From positions 1-64,000 of the forward strand of contig JAZUOO010000066.1 in assembly GCA_045604705.1 (NCBI GenBank): DNA of 64,000 nucleotides. The letters run 5' to 3'. Source of the DNA: SIG622 sp045604705 (lineage in GTDB: Bacteria > Bacillota > Clostridia > Oscillospirales > CAG-382). Shown here piece by piece: positions 8,517-17,728 of this stretch (positions within the stretch are counted from its first letter, which is position 1; each line of letters begins with the position of its first letter). Both the position numbers and the translations under genes were made by a program. The notes below the pieces were generated by a model. The model was given only the letters and a program-made list of their open reading frames with translations. It was not told the origin of the DNA and searched no databases.

Positions 8517-10190
8517 TTGCCAAAAAGAAGTTGTAGTGCTATATTTTTTGCACTGTGCATCTTTGCATCAATGACATTATCCGCATCTGCAACCGAATAT
8601 CTTTTCAAACTACGCGAGGATGCGGCAATTCTCTGTGATGATGCCGTACTTATGTCGGAGGAATGTTTTGAGGATGATTCATCTATTGCACGGGTGTTGG
8701 GTGTTTATACTACGGATGACATTTCGGTAATAGAAAAATACCTCGAACTCGGACTTGTGGAATTTTACGAAGAAAACGGAGAAGCAGAACTTCTTGATAT
8801 GCCCCAAACCTCCGACTTCATGACAATAGCCTCGGGAGTTTCAAGTTCTACCGTTCCGCTGGGACAATCCTATAACCAGATAAATGTTCAGGCTCTGTGG
8901 GATTTGGGGCTGACGGGTAAAGGGATCACCGTTGCTGTGATAGACAGCGGTGTTAATGCGCACAAGGATATAGTGGGAAATCTTCTTCCCGGTTACAACT
9001 ACTCACTTACGGACGCTGAAATAGCTGCAAACCCAAGTGCTGTTTATGATACAACCGATATATACAGCCATGGAACCATGGTTGCGGGACTCATTGCGGC
9101 AAACGGAAGCCATTACAGAGGTATCGCTCCCGAAGCTAAAGTAATCCCCCTCAAATGCTTCAAGGACAGTAACGGGAGAGCAAGCCTCGATGACCTTGCC
9201 GAAGCAATGATCGATGCCGTTGACAAATATGGCTGTGACATCATAAACATGAGCTGCGGTTCTGTTCTAAATTCTACTGTGTTAAGAGAAGCAACCGAAT
9301 ATGTAAACTCAAAGGGGATTCCGGTTATTGCAGCAGCAGGCAACAGCGGATCGGCATATACAAAAACTGATGACTACTATTATCCCGCTTCCTACGACAG
9401 TGCAGTATCCGTTGCAAACATTCAGAAAAACGATACACTCAAGTCATCCTCACAGAAAAATGATAAGGTAGACATTTCCGCACCCGGTACGGAAACTTAC
9501 GGAATTGATGGAAGTACCAGCTCCGGTTACATAAATAAATCCGGTACATCCTTCTCCTGTCCCATAGTTACGGGAATCGCGACTCTCATGCTTCAGGCAA
9601 ATCCGCAACTTTCGGACAATGAGCTTCAGCAGATACTTTGCGAAACCGCAACAGATCTGGGCGATGTCGGAAAAGATGTGAAATTCGGCTACGGCAAAGT
9701 AAACTGCGATGCGATAGTCCCGAGAATTCTCGGCGGAAAGCTGTATCGCTCAAATATTGTGGAATACAAAGGTACACACAACATAGCAATGAGGAACGGA
9801 CTTGCCAATACACGCACGGTAAAAAAAATAAATATCGAATTTTCTGACACGGGAGCTTCGGAAACCCAAGAAGATATAAGCCTTGTAACAGGCGAAAGCA
9901 TTGTACTTGAAGCACCTGACAGTAAGGTGATGAAATTGATATATGAGAGCGAAAAGGGATATGAGATGCTTGTACGCAACGGAAGTGTGCAAAGCTATAC
10001 CACCATGCTTCTTGCGGCAAATTATGACGGTGCAAAAATGAACAACCTCGGCGGCAGGAGGCTTGACGTTCAAAGCGGCGGCGCATCCTCGGTTCTGATA
10101 CCGCACTACGTCTCGGGAAGTACAAAGCTGTTCCTTGTGGATGTAAGTAAGTTTACTGCAAGACTGCTTTCACAGTATACTGCGGAATAA
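8517..10190 (+). CDS. secreted S8 subtilisin-family serine protease
   Basis: About 557 residues. A signal peptide ends near S-A-S-A, then an apparent propeptide runs to about residue 115. The catalytic domain shows the triad: Asp in AVIDSGVNAH (about 140), His in SHGTMVAGL (about 184) and Ser in GTSFSCP (about 342), with the oxyanion region AAAGNSGSA. A C-terminal ~150-residue region has no recognisable domain. I prefer a TTG start at 8517. The near-perfect ribosome site AAGGAAGTGA occupies 8502-8511, so the upstream GTG at 8508 is part of that site. It starts 33 bases after the MBL gene, probably in the same unit. Confidence 0.9.
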   Translation: MPKRSCSAIFFALCIFASMTLSASATEYLFKLREDAAILCDDAVLMSEECFEDDSSIARVLGVYTTDDISVIEKYLELGLVEFYEENGEAELLDMPQTSDFMTIASGVSSSTVPLGQSYNQINVQALWDLGLTGKGITVAVIDSGVNAHKDIVGNLLPGYNYSLTDAEIAANPSAVYDTTDIYSHGTMVAGLIAANGSHYRGIAPEAKVIPLKCFKDSNGRASLDDLAEAMIDAVDKYGCDIINMSCGSVLNSTVLREATEYVNSKGIPVIAAAGNSGSAYTKTDDYYYPASYDSAVSVANIQKNDTLKSSSQKNDKVDISAPGTETYGIDGSTSSGYINKSGTSFSCPIVTGIATLMLQANPQLSDNELQQILCETATDLGDVGKDVKFGYGKVNCDAIVPRILGGKLYRSNIVEYKGTHNIAMRNGLANTRTVKKINIEFSDTGASETQEDISLVTGESIVLEAPDSKVMKLIYESEKGYEMLVRNGSVQSYTTMLLAANYDGAKMNNLGGRRLDVQSGGASSVLIPHYVSGSTKLFLVDVSKFTARLLSQYTAE

Positions 10191-10223
10191 GGTATGACAA
10201 CAGGCATTTTTCACCTGCATATC

Positions 10224-10252
10224 TTGACAAACATCAAAAAATAATATATAAT
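10224..10252 (+). promoter_or_regulatory. mfd operon promoter
   Basis: TTGACA (10224-10229), 17 bases, TATAAT (10247-10252): a consensus sigma-A promoter directly upstream of the mfd leader. Confidence 0.85.
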
Positions 10253-10269
10253 GTACTGAGTAATAAAAG

Positions 10270-10301
10270 GGCACATAGGGGGGAATGACTCTCTATGTGC
10301 C
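10270..10301 (+). promoter_or_regulatory. hairpin in the mfd leader
   Basis: A perfect 9-bp inverted repeat (GGCACATAG with CTATGTGCC) and a 14-base loop begin about 10 bases after the predicted transcription start. No T-run follows, so it looks like a leader stabiliser or regulatory stem. It also buries an alternative in-frame ATG at 10295. Confidence 0.55.
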
Positions 10302-10336
10302 AAATTCGCTTTGTAAATAAAAGGGGGCAAGAGCAT

Positions 10337-13300
10337 ATGTCAAGCTTCAAAACCGAGGAAGCAAGAATAATAACCGAAGCTGTAAAAAGAGAACCGGAAT
10401 ATGCCCGAATTGTTTCAAGACTCGAAATGTTCAAAGCGGCAGGTGAGCTGTACCGTGACGATGCAATAATGGCAACGGGACTTTCGGATACACCCCGTGC
10501 AGCACTTTGCTATGCCCTTGCCACGGAGGAGACGATAGTCGATAATAACAAATGCAGCATTATCTGTGTTCCGGATGAAAAGACTGCATATAATCTTGCA
10601 AGATTTCTGTCCGCATTTACTGACGGTGTTCTCGTGTTCTCCCAAAGGGACTTCGTGTTCTATAATATAAGCGCAACAAGCCGTGAATTTGAGCATGAAC
10701 GCATAAATACATTGCGAGCTATTGCGGGTGGCAGAGCAAAAATAGTTATCTGTGTCCCCGAAGCAATGCTCGGAATTCTGCCACCGAAAGAGAGGTACAC
10801 TGCCGAAATAACACTTAAAATAGGCGAAGAATACCCGACATCACAGCTGTGCGAAAAGCTTTTATATCTCGGTTATACAAGAACTGACACCGTTGAGGGA
10901 AAGGGACAGTTCGCAATACGCGGCGACATTCTCGACATTTTCCCGCCGGATGCAAATAATCCCACAAGAGTGGAGTTTTTCGGCGATGAGGTTGACTGTG
11001 CAGGTACATTCGATATTCTGACCCAAAGAAGAACCGAAAACGTTTCGGAGCTAGTCATTACCCCTGCAAAGGAAATAATTCTAACGGACGAGGAAACAAA
11101 AAAAGTCGAAGCTGAAATAGACGAACTTTTGGGAAATGCCCAAAAACGCAGAATGATGGCGGAACGCAGCGCAGACAAATTGAAAGTAGCGGACTATGAA
11201 AGCCTTATAACAAAACTTCTGTCGGAAAAAGCTGCTCTTGCCGACGGGAATCTTCCATGTGTCGATAAATATCTCCCATCTGTAATAGACGAAAAATGCA
11301 CACTTCTTGACTACGCTGACGGTTGTATTTTCCTTTTTGACCTTGCAAGAATCACGGAACGTCTTGAAAGCTACGAAATGCAGATAGTGCAGACCGTCAC
11401 ATTCCTCGCCGAACACGGTGAGATAAACCTCAAAAAAACATCTTACTGTGAAAACTACGAATACCTCCTGTCAAAGGTACGTGAGAGACCAACGCTTGTC
11501 TGCAACACCTTCACACAGAGCTCCGACATGAAATTTTCCGGCATTTACACCTTCAGAACCAAAGCAACAACTGCCTTTACAAAAGATATGGAGGTTCTCT
11601 GTGACGACCTTGAAGACTACAGAGAAAGAGGCTTCAGAGCCATTATACTCTCAGGCTCGGTTCACAGCGCAGGTATTCTTAGTTCACTTATGTCGGAAAG
11701 ACACATAAAAGCCGTATTCGTTTCGCCCTCGGAGCTGAATATTGAGTCCATGAACCCCGAATATGTCTATATAACCTACAAAGACGAATCTGTCCATGTA
11801 TTTCCGGGCTTTGAGCTGACAACATCAAAGCTTGCATTTCTCACCGAGGGGAATACCGAGTATACAGCTACAAAGACTGCGGTAAGAAGAACAGGCAGAA
11901 GCAAATCCTCCGCAAAGAAAATACTTTCCTATTCCGACCTGGATGTAGGCGACTACATAGTCCATACAGTTCACGGAATAGGACGCTATGATGGCATAAA
12001 AACTCTCACCGTAGGCGGTATCACTAAGGACTATATCACCATTTTGTATGCAGGAAATGACGTAATATATGTACCTGCCGACCAGCTTGACAGAGTATCA
12101 AGATATGCAGGTGCGAGTGAAAATGTTAAGCTTTCCAAAATAGGCGGTCAGGATTGGCAAAAGACAAAAACAAGAGTAAAAAAAGCCGCAAAAGACATGG
12201 CAAAGGAGCTTATAGAGCTTTACGCCAAAAGAAGAAGACTTCCCGGCTACGCATTTTCCTCCGACAGCGAATGGCAAAGGGATTTCGAGGGCAAATTTAT
12301 CTACGAAGAAACGGACGGTCAGCTTGAAGCCGTATCCGAGATAAAGAAAGACATGGAGCAATCCTACCCAATGGACAGACTTCTGTGCGGTGACGTAGGC
12401 TTCGGAAAAACGGAGGTTGCTCTGCGTGCCGTATTCAAATGCATAGCCGAAGGAAAACAAGCGGCAATTCTCGTTCCCACAACTATCCTTGCATGGCAGC
12501 ACTACGAAACGGCTCTTTCAAGATTCAGCGACTTCCCATGTAATATAGATGTAATATCAAGATTCAAAACACCAAAGCAAATAAAAGAAACTCTCAAAAA
12601 GCTCCGTACCGGCGGCATTGACCTTATCATCGGAACCCACAGACTTCTCTCCAAGGACATAGAATTCAAAGACCTGGGACTTCTTGTCGTAGACGAGGAG
12701 CAACGCTTCGGAGTAGCCCACAAAGAAAAACTGAAGCAGCTTTCGGAAAACATAGACGTCCTGACACTGACGGCAACGCCCATCCCCAGAACTCTCAATA
12801 TGGCAATGGCGGGAATCCGCGATATGTCCGTGCTTGAAGAAGCACCGCAGGACAGATACCCAGTTCAGACCTATGTTATGGAATATGACATGGAAGTAAT
12901 AGGTGAGGCAATAAAACGAGAGCTTCGCCGAGGCGGTCAGGTATTCTATCTGCGAAACAAAGTAGACGGAATAGAGGGAACTGCGGAAACAATAAGAAAG
13001 ATAGTCCCGGATGCAAATATAGCCGTGGCACACGGACAAATGACGGAGGACTTGCTTTCCGATATATGGCGAAAATTAGTTGACGGCGACATAGATGTCC
13101 TTGTCTGCACAACCATTATAGAAACGGGCGTGGATGTCCCAAATGCCAATACACTTATAATAGAACACGCCGATAGAATGGGACTTTCCCAGCTCCATCA
13201 GATCCGTGGCAGAGTAGGCAGAAGTACAAGACGTGCCTACGCATATTTGACCTACGACGGCACAAAGGCATTGTCTGAAGTTGCCCAAAAACGCCTTGAA

Positions 13301-13927
13301 GCAGTCCGTGAATACACCGAATTCGGTTCGGGCTTCAAAATTGCAATGCGTGACCTTGAAATAAGAGGTGCGGGAAACCTTTTGGGTGCGGAACAGTCCG
13401 GACACCTTGAAGCGGTAGGTTATGACCTATATATTAAACTCCTAGAAGAAGCAGTACTTGAAGAAAAGGGCGAAGCAAAGGAGAAAAAGTGCGAATGTAC
13501 CGTAGACTTCGGCAGAAACGCATATATTCCCGAAAACTACATCTCAATGCCCGGTGCAAGGATAGAAGCCTACAAGAAGATAGCCGCAATAGAAACACGT
13601 GAGGATGCGGATGACGTAACAGACGAGCTTCTTGACAGATACGGCGAAATTCCAAAATCCGTCACAACCCTCATATGGATTTCAACGGTACGTGCAATGG
13701 GTGAAAAGCTTAGAATAAAACGATTTGAGCTGAAATCGGGACGTCTTAACATATACCCCGAAACTCCATCAAAGGAGATTCTTAAGGATATGTATTCCGA
13801 ATTCGGCAAGAATCTTCTTTACTGTTCCGGAGCAAACCCTTATTACAGCATAAAATATTCCTCCGAGGGCGATATCGAAAAAATGACTGAGAAAATATTT
13901 AATCTTTATTCACCAAAAGAGGAATGA
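10337..13927 (+). CDS. mfd: transcription-repair coupling factor Mfd
   Basis: 1196 residues. Mfd removes RNA polymerase stalled at DNA lesions and recruits UvrA. In order: a UvrB-like N-terminal module, the CarD-like RNA-polymerase-interacting domain (about 535-600, YIVHTVHGIGRY), then an SF2 translocase. The translocase has Walker A GDVGFGKTE (about 687), a DEEQ box (VVDEEQRFGV, about 785) and TATPIPRTL. The C-terminal TRCF domain is present. I chose ATG 10337 because AAAAGGGGG lies 9 bases before it; an earlier in-frame ATG (10295) lies in a hairpin arm. First gene of a likely operon with the next four genes. Confidence 0.97.
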   Translation: MSSFKTEEARIITEAVKREPEYARIVSRLEMFKAAGELYRDDAIMATGLSDTPRAALCYALATEETIVDNNKCSIICVPDEKTAYNLARFLSAFTDGVLVFSQRDFVFYNISATSREFEHERINTLRAIAGGRAKIVICVPEAMLGILPPKERYTAEITLKIGEEYPTSQLCEKLLYLGYTRTDTVEGKGQFAIRGDILDIFPPDANNPTRVEFFGDEVDCAGTFDILTQRRTENVSELVITPAKEIILTDEETKKVEAEIDELLGNAQKRRMMAERSADKLKVADYESLITKLLSEKAALADGNLPCVDKYLPSVIDEKCTLLDYADGCIFLFDLARITERLESYEMQIVQTVTFLAEHGEINLKKTSYCENYEYLLSKVRERPTLVCNTFTQSSDMKFSGIYTFRTKATTAFTKDMEVLCDDLEDYRERGFRAIILSGSVHSAGILSSLMSERHIKAVFVSPSELNIESMNPEYVYITYKDESVHVFPGFELTTSKLAFLTEGNTEYTATKTAVRRTGRSKSSAKKILSYSDLDVGDYIVHTVHGIGRYDGIKTLTVGGITKDYITILYAGNDVIYVPADQLDRVSRYAGASENVKLSKIGGQDWQKTKTRVKKAAKDMAKELIELYAKRRRLPGYAFSSDSEWQRDFEGKFIYEETDGQLEAVSEIKKDMEQSYPMDRLLCGDVGFGKTEVALRAVFKCIAEGKQAAILVPTTILAWQHYETALSRFSDFPCNIDVISRFKTPKQIKETLKKLRTGGIDLIIGTHRLLSKDIEFKDLGLLVVDEEQRFGVAHKEKLKQLSENIDVLTLTATPIPRTLNMAMAGIRDMSVLEEAPQDRYPVQTYVMEYDMEVIGEAIKRELRRGGQVFYLRNKVDGIEGTAETIRKIVPDANIAVAHGQMTEDLLSDIWRKLVDGDIDVLVCTTIIETGVDVPNANTLIIEHADRMGLSQLHQIRGRVGRSTRRAYAYLTYDGTKALSEVAQKRLEAVREYTEFGSGFKIAMRDLEIRGAGNLLGAEQSGHLEAVGYDLYIKLLEEAVLEEKGEAKEKKCECTVDFGRNAYIPENYISMPGARIEAYKKIAAIETREDADDVTDELLDRYGEIPKSVTTLIWISTVRAMGEKLRIKRFELKSGRLNIYPETPSKEILKDMYSEFGKNLLYCSGANPYYSIKYSSEGDIEKMTEKIFNLYSPKEE

Positions 13928-13988
13928 TGTCTGCTACAATATGTAATGTATATTTATTTAAGTTTTCATAATAAAGAAAGGGACAGAC

Positions 13989-15107
13989 ATGAAAAGCTTA
14001 TTTGTAAGAATTTTCTGCACTGTGCTTGTTGTTACTGCTGCGGCACTTTCACTCGCTTCATGCGGAAAGGAATATGATACTATCTGCATCCGTAACGACA
14101 ACGGCGAAATAGGTGCAGGCTTTAACGAAAACATGGTATCATTCCATATGGCAATGGAAAAGACAACAACGCTCGCACAGCTTGGCTACACCGAAGATAA
14201 CCCTCAGCTCTGGAGCTACAAGCTCAGCGACCTTCTCGGCGATGCTGTGGTGGAGTCAGTTGCGGATATGACCTTCGGGGAATATAATGATCAGCTTGCC
14301 CTTGAAAGTGCAAAAAGAATGGTTGTCGCCTCCTACCTATTTGATACAATGAAAAACGAGGAAACGGTTGAAGGAAAATACCTCTCTGCCGCAAACGAAA
14401 AGATGGACGCACAGGTAGACAATGTCGTATCCGAGCTGCAGCTCACTCTCGGCTCAAAGGCAAAATTTGAATCCTTCATCTCCGGTGCAGGTATCACAAT
14501 GGAAGACTTCCGCAAATATTATGAGATGAACTATAAAACAACAGAGCTGAGAAACGCGGTATACGTATCTGAGGACGAAAAGAAGGAATACTTTAAGAAC
14601 AACTACGCAATAGTAAAGCACATTCTTATCAACACCGAAACAAAAACCAACGAAGCAGGTGAAAAAGTTTCCCTCACAGCGGAAGAAAAGGAAGCAAAGC
14701 TCGCAGAGGTACGTACCCTTGAAGCAAGACTCTCCGCAGGCGAGGACTTTGAAACGATTTACATGGAATTTGACGGCACGGATCCCGGAACCCAGTATTA
14801 TACTGAAGGCTACTTCGTAACCAATAACAATAAGTTCGTAACGGAATTTCAGAACGCAGCCCTTGAAATGAAGGAGGGCGAAATAAGAACCGTATACACA
14901 AGCTACGGTGCTCATATCATGAAGAAATATCCCATGGATGCGGAAAAATACAACCTCTATTCCGACACAAAGAGCGAAATAGATACAGTTCTTGCCTCTG
15001 TGGCATACACAAAGCTGCTTGAGCCATACATCGCAAAAGTACAGGTAAACGACGAGGTTGTTGCAAACTACAATATGTCTGTGGTTTCCATGCTGAAGCC
15101 GGAATAA
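13989..15107 (+). CDS. PrsA/SurA-like peptidyl-prolyl isomerase lipoprotein
   Basis: 372 residues. A lipoprotein signal peptide ends in L-S-L-A-S-C, so the mature Cys is at about residue 25 and would be diacylated on the outer membrane face. An N-terminal SurA-like helical region covers about 80-190. A parvulin domain follows from about 215, with KHILI, then GYFVTNNNKFVTEFQNAA and THIM-like endings (AHIMKKYPM). Family role: folding of exported proteins after Sec translocation. The ATG follows AAAGGGA by 6 bases. It lies 61 bases after mfd and is probably cotranscribed. Confidence 0.85.
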   Translation: MKSLFVRIFCTVLVVTAAALSLASCGKEYDTICIRNDNGEIGAGFNENMVSFHMAMEKTTTLAQLGYTEDNPQLWSYKLSDLLGDAVVESVADMTFGEYNDQLALESAKRMVVASYLFDTMKNEETVEGKYLSAANEKMDAQVDNVVSELQLTLGSKAKFESFISGAGITMEDFRKYYEMNYKTTELRNAVYVSEDEKKEYFKNNYAIVKHILINTETKTNEAGEKVSLTAEEKEAKLAEVRTLEARLSAGEDFETIYMEFDGTDPGTQYYTEGYFVTNNNKFVTEFQNAALEMKEGEIRTVYTSYGAHIMKKYPMDAEKYNLYSDTKSEIDTVLASVAYTKLLEPYIAKVQVNDEVVANYNMSVVSMLKPE

Positions 15108-15128
15108 AATTTTGAAAGGAAGACTCAC

Positions 15129-15683
15129 ATGATACATTCAAGCGGTAAAAGAGAGCTTACATTTTTCATAATCCTCTATACGGTGTTTTATCTTCTTACC
15201 GCTTCGGTGGTGCCCTATCTCGGTATAAAGCCGGAATTTCTCTCACTTGTGAACGGAGCGGCGGTGAATACGGTAAAGCCCGACATTATGCTGGCTCTTG
15301 TAATATGCAGTGCAATACTTGCCTTTGGAAAGCATACCGTGATATTGGGAATAGTGTTCGGATTCATAATAGACGTTACCTGCTCTGTGCCCATGCTCTC
15401 CTGTGTCAGTTATTGCCTGTGCGCACATTACGCACCAAAGCTGTCCCGTGTCTTTGTGGGCAGAGGAATGGTAAATACGGTACTGGTTGCCGTCCCCCTT
15501 CTTCTTATCCGTGCATTTACCAGTACATTCTACCTTCTTGGTACATGGCACAATATCAGCTTCGGAGACATCCTGGTGGGGGCGGTGCTTCCCGAATACA
15601 TATACAATATAGTAACAGTAGCAGTGGTGTACGGAACGCTTGTACTTCTCATGAGAATATTCAGAATAGAAGAATCCGTATGA
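15129..15683 (+). CDS. MreD-like membrane protein
   Basis: 184 residues with five to six hydrophobic segments and a short cytoplasmic C-terminus, matching the size and profile of rod-shape protein MreD. Conserved-looking pieces are KPDIMLALVI and GFIIDV. MreD normally sits with MreB and MreC in the elongasome. Neither gene is adjacent here, so the name rests on the profile alone. The stop codon overlaps the next start (ATGA), indicating translational coupling. Confidence 0.6.
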   Translation: MIHSSGKRELTFFIILYTVFYLLTASVVPYLGIKPEFLSLVNGAAVNTVKPDIMLALVICSAILAFGKHTVILGIVFGFIIDVTCSVPMLSCVSYCLCAHYAPKLSRVFVGRGMVNTVLVAVPLLLIRAFTSTFYLLGTWHNISFGDILVGAVLPEYIYNIVTVAVVYGTLVLLMRIFRIEESV

Positions 15684-16561
15684 ATAATAACAGATGTAAT
15701 ATGTGTCCCAGATCCTGCAATCGGGACAGAAATAAAGAAAAAGGCTTTTGCGGTGCAGACTCATACATAAGAATCGCAAGAGTAGGGCTCCATGCGTGGG
15801 AAGAGCCATGTATATCTTACGGTAAAGGCTCGGGGACAGTTTTCTTCTCGGGCTGTTCGCTTAAATGTGTATTCTGTCAGAACCATGAGATTTCCTCGGG
15901 CCTTAGAGGACGTGATATAACCGCCGAGGAGCTTTCTGACATCTTTCTTAAAGTGCGTAATATGGGAGCAGTAAATCTTAACCTCGTAAATCCTACTCAC
16001 TACAGCATCGACATTGCCAGAGCACTCTATAAAGTCAAATCCGAGCTCGGAATTCCCGTAGTGTACAATACAGGCGGTTACGATAAAGTTGAAACACTCA
16101 GGGAATTAACAGGACTTATCGACATCTATCTTCCCGACATAAAATACCATTCATCTGAATACTCCCTTAAATATTCAGGTGCGGGGGACTATTTTTCCAC
16201 TGCATTTTCCGCGGTTGAAGAAATGTTCAATCAAACAGGCTATCCCACGTTTGACATCGACGGACATATGAAGAGTGGTGTCCTTATACGTCACCTCGTG
16301 CTTCCGGGACTTTATAAAGACTCTGTAACCATCCTTGATAAGCTCGCAGAAAAGTATGATACCTCAAAGCTGTACATCAGCTTAATGCGTCAGTATTTTC
16401 CGACACACAAAGCCACAGAATACCCGGAACTCTCACGCAAGCTCACAACTCTCGAATACGACAAAGTCATAAACCACGCAAGAACACTCGGAATAGTAAA
16501 TGGCTATACCCAGGAAAAAAGCTCTGCCGTGGAAGAGTACGTTCCCGACTTTGATTTCTGA
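15680..16561 (+). CDS. PflA-like radical SAM protein
   Basis: 293 residues. The radical SAM cluster motif is C-S-L-K-C-V-F-C (about residue 56). It is preceded by an N-terminal Cys-rich patch (CNMCPRSCNRD) typical of the PflX subgroup related to pyruvate formate-lyase activase. The substrate is unknown. Later motifs include YNTGGYD and IDIYLPDIKY, which fit the SAM-binding barrel. I start at ATG 15680, overlapping the mreD stop by four bases. A longer frame beginning inside mreD is not needed. Confidence 0.85.
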   Translation: MNNNRCNMCPRSCNRDRNKEKGFCGADSYIRIARVGLHAWEEPCISYGKGSGTVFFSGCSLKCVFCQNHEISSGLRGRDITAEELSDIFLKVRNMGAVNLNLVNPTHYSIDIARALYKVKSELGIPVVYNTGGYDKVETLRELTGLIDIYLPDIKYHSSEYSLKYSGAGDYFSTAFSAVEEMFNQTGYPTFDIDGHMKSGVLIRHLVLPGLYKDSVTILDKLAEKYDTSKLYISLMRQYFPTHKATEYPELSRKLTTLEYDKVINHARTLGIVNGYTQEKSSAVEEYVPDFDF

Positions 16562-16575
16562 AAAAGAGGTTATAT

Positions 16576-17667
16576 ATGGCATACAAAAAAACATACGGTA
16601 AAAAAGAGGATTCATCCAAGGCAGCTCTAATCGAGCTGAAAAGAAGACTTGCCGCAAAAGAGCCGGGCGGCGTATACGTCTTTGGCGGAGACGAAGAATA
16701 CATGAAACGCTACTATTTCAGCGAACTGTGTAAAGCCTCCGGAGACAAAGTAAACATCAGCGTTATCCGTGGCGAAGTGGATTTCGGCGAGCTGTGCGAT
16801 GAAATATCCGCCGTTCCAATGCAAGAATTTTCCCTTTTTGGCGACAGCGATGGTGATACCACAAACAAACGCGTAATAAAACTTGACAGTCCGGACTTCT
16901 CAAAGCTCTCCGAACGTGAAATGTCTGATGTATACGATATGCTCTCGGACGTGGGCGATATGACGGTAGTTGTAATATACTTTTCCAACATAGACCCCGT
17001 GAAAGGTAAAACAAACACCGGAATTATCAAAAAGCTCTCAGAAAATGCTCTTGTATGTGACTTCCAAAGAGCAGCACCGGGAGATGCAACACTTCTTCGC
17101 TGGATAAAAAAGCATTTCGACAAGGAAAAAATTGCAATTACTCCCGAAGATGTACGCTACCTTTCCGACTGCGTGGGAACAGATATGTGCCTTCTTGCCA
17201 ATGAAACAGAAAAACTGTGTGCATACCTCTGCTGTCAAAAAAGGACAAATGTAACCCGTGAGGATATAGATTACGTCTGCATCAAAAATACCGAAGCGAT
17301 AACCTTTGATGTCACAAACGCCATCTCGGCAAAAAACTTTGAAGCCGCAGCGGATGCTCTTTCAAAGCTCAGGAGAACAAAGACGGAACCTCTTCTCATT
17401 TTTGGTGCAATCAGCAAAATGGCAACCGACATGAGCATAATCTACTCTCTCTCCCGAGAGGGCAGGGGACTTGCAGAAATAATAACCGTATCGGGACTTC
17501 GTGATTTTGTGGTAAGAAAGTATTCTGCCGCAATATCATCGGGAGGCAAAGGCTATGTCAAAAAGTTTACAGACGTCTGCCTTGATGCCGATGCAAAGCT
17601 CAAAAGACGCCCGGACGGCTACAGAATACTCGAAAATCTTGCATTTACTCTCATAAACCTTGCGTAA
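16576..17667 (+). CDS. holA: DNA polymerase III delta subunit
   Basis: 363 residues, the usual size of the clamp-loader delta subunit that opens the beta sliding clamp. The N-terminal AAA+ fold begins GGVYVFGGDEEYMKRYY, and the middle region has LLRWIKKHF. The C-terminal collar domain includes FDVTNAISAKNFEAA and PLLIFGAIS. Degenerate Walker motifs are normal for delta. It starts 14 bases after the radical SAM gene and ends the operon at the terminator that follows. Confidence 0.93.
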   Translation: MAYKKTYGKKEDSSKAALIELKRRLAAKEPGGVYVFGGDEEYMKRYYFSELCKASGDKVNISVIRGEVDFGELCDEISAVPMQEFSLFGDSDGDTTNKRVIKLDSPDFSKLSEREMSDVYDMLSDVGDMTVVVIYFSNIDPVKGKTNTGIIKKLSENALVCDFQRAAPGDATLLRWIKKHFDKEKIAITPEDVRYLSDCVGTDMCLLANETEKLCAYLCCQKRTNVTREDIDYVCIKNTEAITFDVTNAISAKNFEAAADALSKLRRTKTEPLLIFGAISKMATDMSIIYSLSREGRGLAEIITVSGLRDFVVRKYSAAISSGGKGYVKKFTDVCLDADAKLKRRPDGYRILENLAFTLINLA

Positions 17668-17682
17668 GGTATAAAATAATTC

Positions 17683-17719
17683 GGCGATGTATCACAATCG
17701 GTACACCGCCACTTTTTTA
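17683..17719 (+). terminator. intrinsic terminator after holA
   Basis: Stem GGCG-a-TGTA with TACA-c-CGCC (8 bp around one mismatch), then A-C and six T. It separates the converging holA and mnmE genes. Confidence 0.8.
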
Positions 17720-17728
17720 TATTATGTT

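Noticed and set aside
14454..15137. 227-codon minus-strand frame
   Set aside because: Shadow of the PrsA-like gene, rich in Cys and Phe with no domain.
15305..15679. N-terminal extension of the radical SAM gene through mreD
   Set aside because: The extension is Arg/Tyr/His-rich out-of-frame mreD sequence; ATG 15680 with the ATGA overlap gives the normal N-terminus.
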